A DNA stretch of 64,000 nt from assembly GCF_900582195.1 (NCBI RefSeq), contig NZ_UTHA01000294.1, positions 1 to 64,000 on the forward strand. Direction: 5' to 3'. The position numbers and the translations under genes were made by a program. The notes beneath the pieces are model-generated. The model was given only the letters and a program-made list of their open reading frames with translations. It was not told the origin of the DNA and ran no database searches. The DNA is from Pseudomonas viridiflava. Its GTDB lineage: Bacteria; Pseudomonadota; Gammaproteobacteria; Pseudomonadales; Pseudomonadaceae. Below, in pieces: positions 61,139 through 64,000 of this stretch; position 1 is the stretch's first letter; every line of letters begins with the position of its first letter.

Positions 61139-62038
61139 TTATGAGCGTTTCAGCGTCTCACTCGGAAACTCCTTGAACAACGCCCGATAACTGCTTGAAA
61201 ACCTTCCCAAATGCCAGAACGACCAGTGCATCGCCACCTCGGCCACCGTAGTTTCCGTCGGCCGGCGTTTGAGCAATTCGCGGTGTGCGCTGTTCAACCG
61301 GCGCAGGCGCAGCCAGTGACTCGGGGTCATCCCGGTGTAGGCCTTGAACGCCTGCTGCAATTGCCGCAATGGCACCCCCGCCACCTGCGAAAGCTCAAGC
61401 AGATTGACCGTGTCTTCCGGCGAATCCGCCGCCCACTCGCCTATCCGTTTCATGATCATCCGTTCTTCGCTACGCCGCTGTAATCCGCCGCGATCAAGGC
61501 TGGCATGAGCGTTGTCGAGGATGAACAAACAGTCTTCGAGCAGCTGCTTTGTCAGCGTATCTTTATCAAGCGGATCAACAGCTTGCGACAACTTCGTGAG
61601 AATCGAGCTTAACCAGCGACTGAACAAGGCGTTCTGCCCGCAATTGAGTTGCGTCATGAACAAGCCTTCGAGTTTCGCCACATTCAGGCCGTGCTGACGG
61701 ACAAACTCCGGGCCGAACACCACGGCGATTTCCTGGTAGTTCTCCGGGGTGATCCAGATGTTGCGGCTCTCTTCATTGAGCAGGTACAGCGCGTTGTCGC
61801 TGCGATCAAAACAGAACGCCAAGGCACCCGACGGCGCACTGAAATTCTGTTCAACGCGGGTGTTCATCTGCTCTTCATAAACCTCGACACCCTGCAGATC
61901 CAGATAGCGGATCTGCCCGGCGAAATGGCCCGGCGACATCTGTTGGTAATGCTGAACCCAGCCCGGCGTGGCACGGACTTGTTCGGCGACATCGGCGGTG
62001 TTGAACGCTTGGACTTGTAGCGGATTACACGTTGTCAT
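61139..62038 (-). CDS. AraC family transcriptional regulator
   Basis: I place the start at the ATG at 62038 (MTTCNPLQVQAFNTADV), giving 299 residues. The upstream in-frame extension is antisense to the glutamine synthetase gene and is rejected. The N-terminal 190 residues are an effector domain of unknown ligand. The C-terminal HTH region holds VNLLELSQVAGVPLRQLQQA and the long-helix segment TVAEVAMHWSFWHLGRFSSS. It is divergent from the glutamine synthetase-like gene with 162 bp between, which holds a GGGGAAGGGGCGG hairpin (62137-62170) of unknown role. Confidence 0.83.
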   Translation of the reverse strand: MTTCNPLQVQAFNTADVAEQVRATPGWVQHYQQMSPGHFAGQIRYLDLQGVEVYEEQMNTRVEQNFSAPSGALAFCFDRSDNALYLLNEESRNIWITPENYQEIAVVFGPEFVRQHGLNVAKLEGLFMTQLNCGQNALFSRWLSSILTKLSQAVDPLDKDTLTKQLLEDCLFILDNAHASLDRGGLQRRSEERMIMKRIGEWAADSPEDTVNLLELSQVAGVPLRQLQQAFKAYTGMTPSHWLRLRRLNSAHRELLKRRPTETTVAEVAMHWSFWHLGRFSSSYRALFKEFPSETLKRS

Positions 62039-62200
62039 GGGGTGACCTTGCGCACTCTTTTGGTGCGCTTTGGTGCTGCTTAAAGTGGATAGATGGAACG
62101 GCAAGGCTCGCCCAAGATAGTCGTCAACGCGCCACAGGGGAAGGGGCGGAAGATGAAACCCGCCCTCCCCGGCGTCTATAAAACCAATAACGAGGTCTTT

Positions 62201-63559
62201 ATGAATGCCCCTTTCGATCAGCTGTTCACGTGGCTGAAAGATCACAAGATTACCGAAGTCGAATGTGTGGTCAGCGACCTGACCGGCATTGCCCGCGGCA
62301 AGATCGCACCGACCAACAAGTTCCTGCATGAGCGAGGCATGCGCCTGCCGGAAAGTGTGCTGCTGCAAACGGTAACCGGGGATTTTGTCGACGACGACAT
62401 CTACTACGACCTGCTCGATCCTGCCGATATCGACATGGTCTGCAAGCCCGTGGCTGACGCGGTCTACGTGATTCCATGGGCGATCGAGCCGACCGCCATC
62501 GTCATCCACGACACCTTCGACAAGTTCGGCAATCCGATCGAACTGTCGCCGCGCAACGTGCTGAAGAAAGTCTTGCAGCTGTACACCGACAAAGGCTGGA
62601 AGCCGATTGTGGCGCCGGAAATGGAGTTCTACCTGACCCAACGCTGCGAAGACCCGGACTTGCCGCTCAAGGCACCGCTGGGCCGCTCGGGCCGTGCTGA
62701 AAGCGGTCGGCAGTCGTTCTCCATCGATGCCGCCAACGAATTCGATCCGTTGTTCGAAGACGTCTATGACTGGTGCGAACTGCAAGGTCTGGACCTCGAC
62801 ACGCTGATCCACGAAGACGGCCCGGCGCAGATGGAAATCAACTTCCGTCACGGCGACGCGCTGGATCTGGCCGACCAGATCACCGTGTTCAAACGCACCA
62901 TGCGTGAGGCTGCACTCAAGCACAACGTCGCCGCGACATTCATGGCCAAGCCGATTGGCGATGAGCCGGGCAGCGCCATGCACATTCACCAGAGCGTGGT
63001 GGACATCGCCACCGGCAAGCCGATCTTCGCCAATGAAGAGGGGCAGATGAGCGAGCTATTCCTGCATTACATCGGCGGTTTGCAGAAGTACATCCCGAAA
63101 GTGCTGCCGATGTTCGCGCCCAACGTCAACTCGTTCCGCCGTTTCCTGCCAGACACCTCGGCGCCGGTCAACGTTGAATGGGGCGAAGAAAACCGCACCG
63201 TTGGTTTGCGTGTGCCGACGTCCAGCCCGGAAGCCATGCGCGTTGAAAACCGCTTGCCGGGCGCCGATGCCAACCCCTACCTGGCGATTGCCGCGAGCTT
63301 GCTCTGCGGTTACATCGGCATGGTCGAAGGCATCGCGCCGAGCGCTGCGGTCCAGGGTCGCGCGTATGAGCGCCGCAACCTGCGCCTGCCGATCACCATC
63401 GAAGAAGCGCTGACGCAAATGGAAGAGTGCGAGGCCGTGGCGCAATACCTTGGCGACAAGTTTGTCCGCGGCTATGTCGCGGTGAAGCGTGCCGAGCATG
63501 AAAACTTCAAACGCGTGATCAGCTCGTGGGAGCGTGAGTTCCTGATGCTCAGCGTTTAA
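62201..63559 (+). CDS. Glutamine synthetase family, gamma-glutamylpolyamine synthetase type (SpuI/PuuA-like)
   Basis: I place the start at the ATG at 62201 (MNAPFDQLFTWLKDHK) with GAGG upstream, giving 452 residues. The ATP/metal motifs include APEMEFYL (metal Glu), QMEINFRHGDALDLADQ, GSAMHIHQSV, and RRFLPDTSAPVNVEWGEENR near the C-terminal half. It lacks the adenylylation-site context of GlnA. Enzymes of this type ligate glutamate to putrescine or other polyamines, and the polyamine-binding protein downstream fits this. The earlier part of the long frame (62093-62200) is leader. Confidence 0.85.
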   Translation: MNAPFDQLFTWLKDHKITEVECVVSDLTGIARGKIAPTNKFLHERGMRLPESVLLQTVTGDFVDDDIYYDLLDPADIDMVCKPVADAVYVIPWAIEPTAIVIHDTFDKFGNPIELSPRNVLKKVLQLYTDKGWKPIVAPEMEFYLTQRCEDPDLPLKAPLGRSGRAESGRQSFSIDAANEFDPLFEDVYDWCELQGLDLDTLIHEDGPAQMEINFRHGDALDLADQITVFKRTMREAALKHNVAATFMAKPIGDEPGSAMHIHQSVVDIATGKPIFANEEGQMSELFLHYIGGLQKYIPKVLPMFAPNVNSFRRFLPDTSAPVNVEWGEENRTVGLRVPTSSPEAMRVENRLPGADANPYLAIAASLLCGYIGMVEGIAPSAAVQGRAYERRNLRLPITIEEALTQMEECEAVAQYLGDKFVRGYVAVKRAEHENFKRVISSWEREFLMLSV

Positions 63560-63584
63560 CCCAACCTAAAAGATCCCCTATGTC

Positions 63585-63695
63585 GATCGTTCCCACGCTC
63601 TGCGTGGGAATGCAGCCCGGGACGCTCCGCGTCCCATCCAAAGCCGAACGCGGAGCGTCCGTTGAGGCATTCCCACGCAGAGCGTGGGAACGATC
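63585..63695. repeat. Nested GTTCCCACGC-type inverted repeat (Pseudomonas intergenic element)
   Basis: Perfect 29-bp outer arms (63585-63613 and 63667-63695, ending GGGAATGC / GCATTCCC) enclose a second perfect dyad, GGACGCTCCGCG and CGCGGAGCGTCC (63620-63631, 63649-63660). Each outer arm is itself nearly palindromic (CCCACGC-TCT-GCGTGGG). The element fills the gap between the synthetase and the binding-protein gene, a common location for this family of repeats. It may act as an RNA hairpin or terminator. Confidence 0.85.
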
Positions 63696-63716
63696 ATTCT
63701 AAGAAGAGGTGTCGAA

Positions 63717-64000
63717 ATGCGTCTGTTGAAATCCGTACTCCCGGTCGCCCTGAGCGTGCTGTTCAGCGCCGTAGCGCACGCCCAACCCCAGGTCAGCGTC
63801 TACAACTGGACCGACTACATCGGCGAAACCACCCTCGCCGACTTCCAGAACCAAACCGGAATAAAGGTGATCTACGACGTTTTTGACTCCAACGAAACCC
63901 TGGAAGGCAAGCTCCTCGCCGGTCGTACCGGGTATGACGTGGTGGTGCCGTCCAATCACTTTCTGGCTCGTCAGGTGAAGGCCGGCGCGTTCCTCAAACT
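63717..64000 (+). CDS. Polyamine ABC transporter periplasmic binding protein, N-terminal part (runs off the window)
   Basis: The first 94 codons are present: signal peptide MRLLKSVLPVALSVLFSAVA-HA, then VSVYNWTDYIGETTLADFQN and a VVVPSNHFLARQVKAGAFLK segment. This is the PotF/SpuD/SpuE pattern for putrescine or spermidine binding. It follows the glutamylpolyamine synthetase-like gene, with only the repeat between, so the two probably belong to one polyamine-use locus. Confidence 0.88.
   Translation, partial: MRLLKSVLPVALSVLFSAVAHAQPQVSVYNWTDYIGETTLADFQNQTGIKVIYDVFDSNETLEGKLLAGRTGYDVVVPSNHFLARQVKAGAFLK

Noticed and set aside
62055..62080. Possible sigma-54 promoter (GG/GC pair) before the glutamine synthetase gene
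   Set aside because: The GG-to-GC spacing is 11 rather than 10 and the consensus is poor.
62041..62989. Long N-terminal extension of the AraC gene at 61139
   Set aside because: It runs antisense through the glutamine synthetase gene; the AraC family start fits the ATG at 62038.
1..64000. CRISPR arrays, tRNA/rRNA genes, insertion sequences, phage genes
   Set aside because: I looked for regular repeat-spacer units, cloverleaf or rRNA signatures and transposase or integrase motifs and found none.

Overview
The window reads as accessory chromosome from a fluorescent-group Pseudomonas. The evidence is the high GC content, the FecI/FecR/TonB-receptor locus, a polyamine-type glutamine synthetase beside a putrescine/spermidine-binding protein, and a nested GTTCCCACGC-type hairpin repeat near 63.6 kb that is typical of that group. 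I see no rRNA, tRNA, CRISPR array, transposase or phage gene.

Layout. (1) 1-5811 (-): an envelope cassette read DUF1329, DUF1302, RND/MMPL permease, YCF48-like protein (cut by the window edge). A TetR gene diverges from it. (2) 6807-8427 (-): a micro-ORF, a degenerate 3-hydroxyacyl-CoA dehydrogenase NAD-binding domain and an SDR. (3) 8695-15803: a complete tripartite RND efflux operon flanked by two paralogous TetR genes. (4) 15807-18178: a second micro-ORF paralogous to the one at 8.4 kb, and two tandem AraC regulators. The two micro-ORF promoters carry the same pair of 21-bp-spaced direct repeats at the same distance from the start codon. (5) 18460-21654: a small membrane protein, a DMT transporter, and an epimerase-like SDR divergent from a MerR regulator.

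(6) 21837-45716 is probably one catabolic island. A MarR gene diverges from a Rieske oxygenase and its reductase. A long minus-strand run of 11 genes (38913 down to 24714) encodes a flavin monooxygenase, DUF1302, DUF1329, YCF48, RND/MMPL, an MFS carrier, a cupin, an FAH-family hydrolase, an SDR, a cyclase-family hydrolase and an arylsulfatase. Next come an extradiol-type dioxygenase with a Rieske ferredoxin, a LysR gene, a C-C-type alpha/beta hydrolase, an amidohydrolase, a GlcG-like protein and a second LysR gene. Four 40-bp sites with identical internal spacing lie upstream of four of these transcription units, so I read them as one LysR regulon. The enzyme set fits hydroxylation and meta-cleavage of a hydrophobic, possibly sulfated or methylated aromatic compound. 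The substrate is unknown.

(7) 46130-47534: a poorly conserved region with an unknown ORF, a DinB gene cut off at half length beside a degenerate intergenic repeat, and a hot-dog thioesterase. (8) 47662-57076: a hydroxypyruvate-isomerase-like gene and a sucrose locus (ScrY-like porin, ABC transporter, GH32 sucrase, LacI repressor) with a LacI operator between the divergent promoters. (9) 57124-61047: TonB-dependent siderophore receptor, FecR and an ECF sigma factor. (10) 61139-64000: an AraC regulator, a gamma-glutamylpolyamine synthetase-type enzyme, the hairpin repeat and the start of a polyamine-binding protein.

The most unusual items are the second copy of the DUF1302/DUF1329/RND/YCF48 cassette in a different gene order, the four-site LysR regulon, and the paired micro-ORFs with matching AraC-type boxes.
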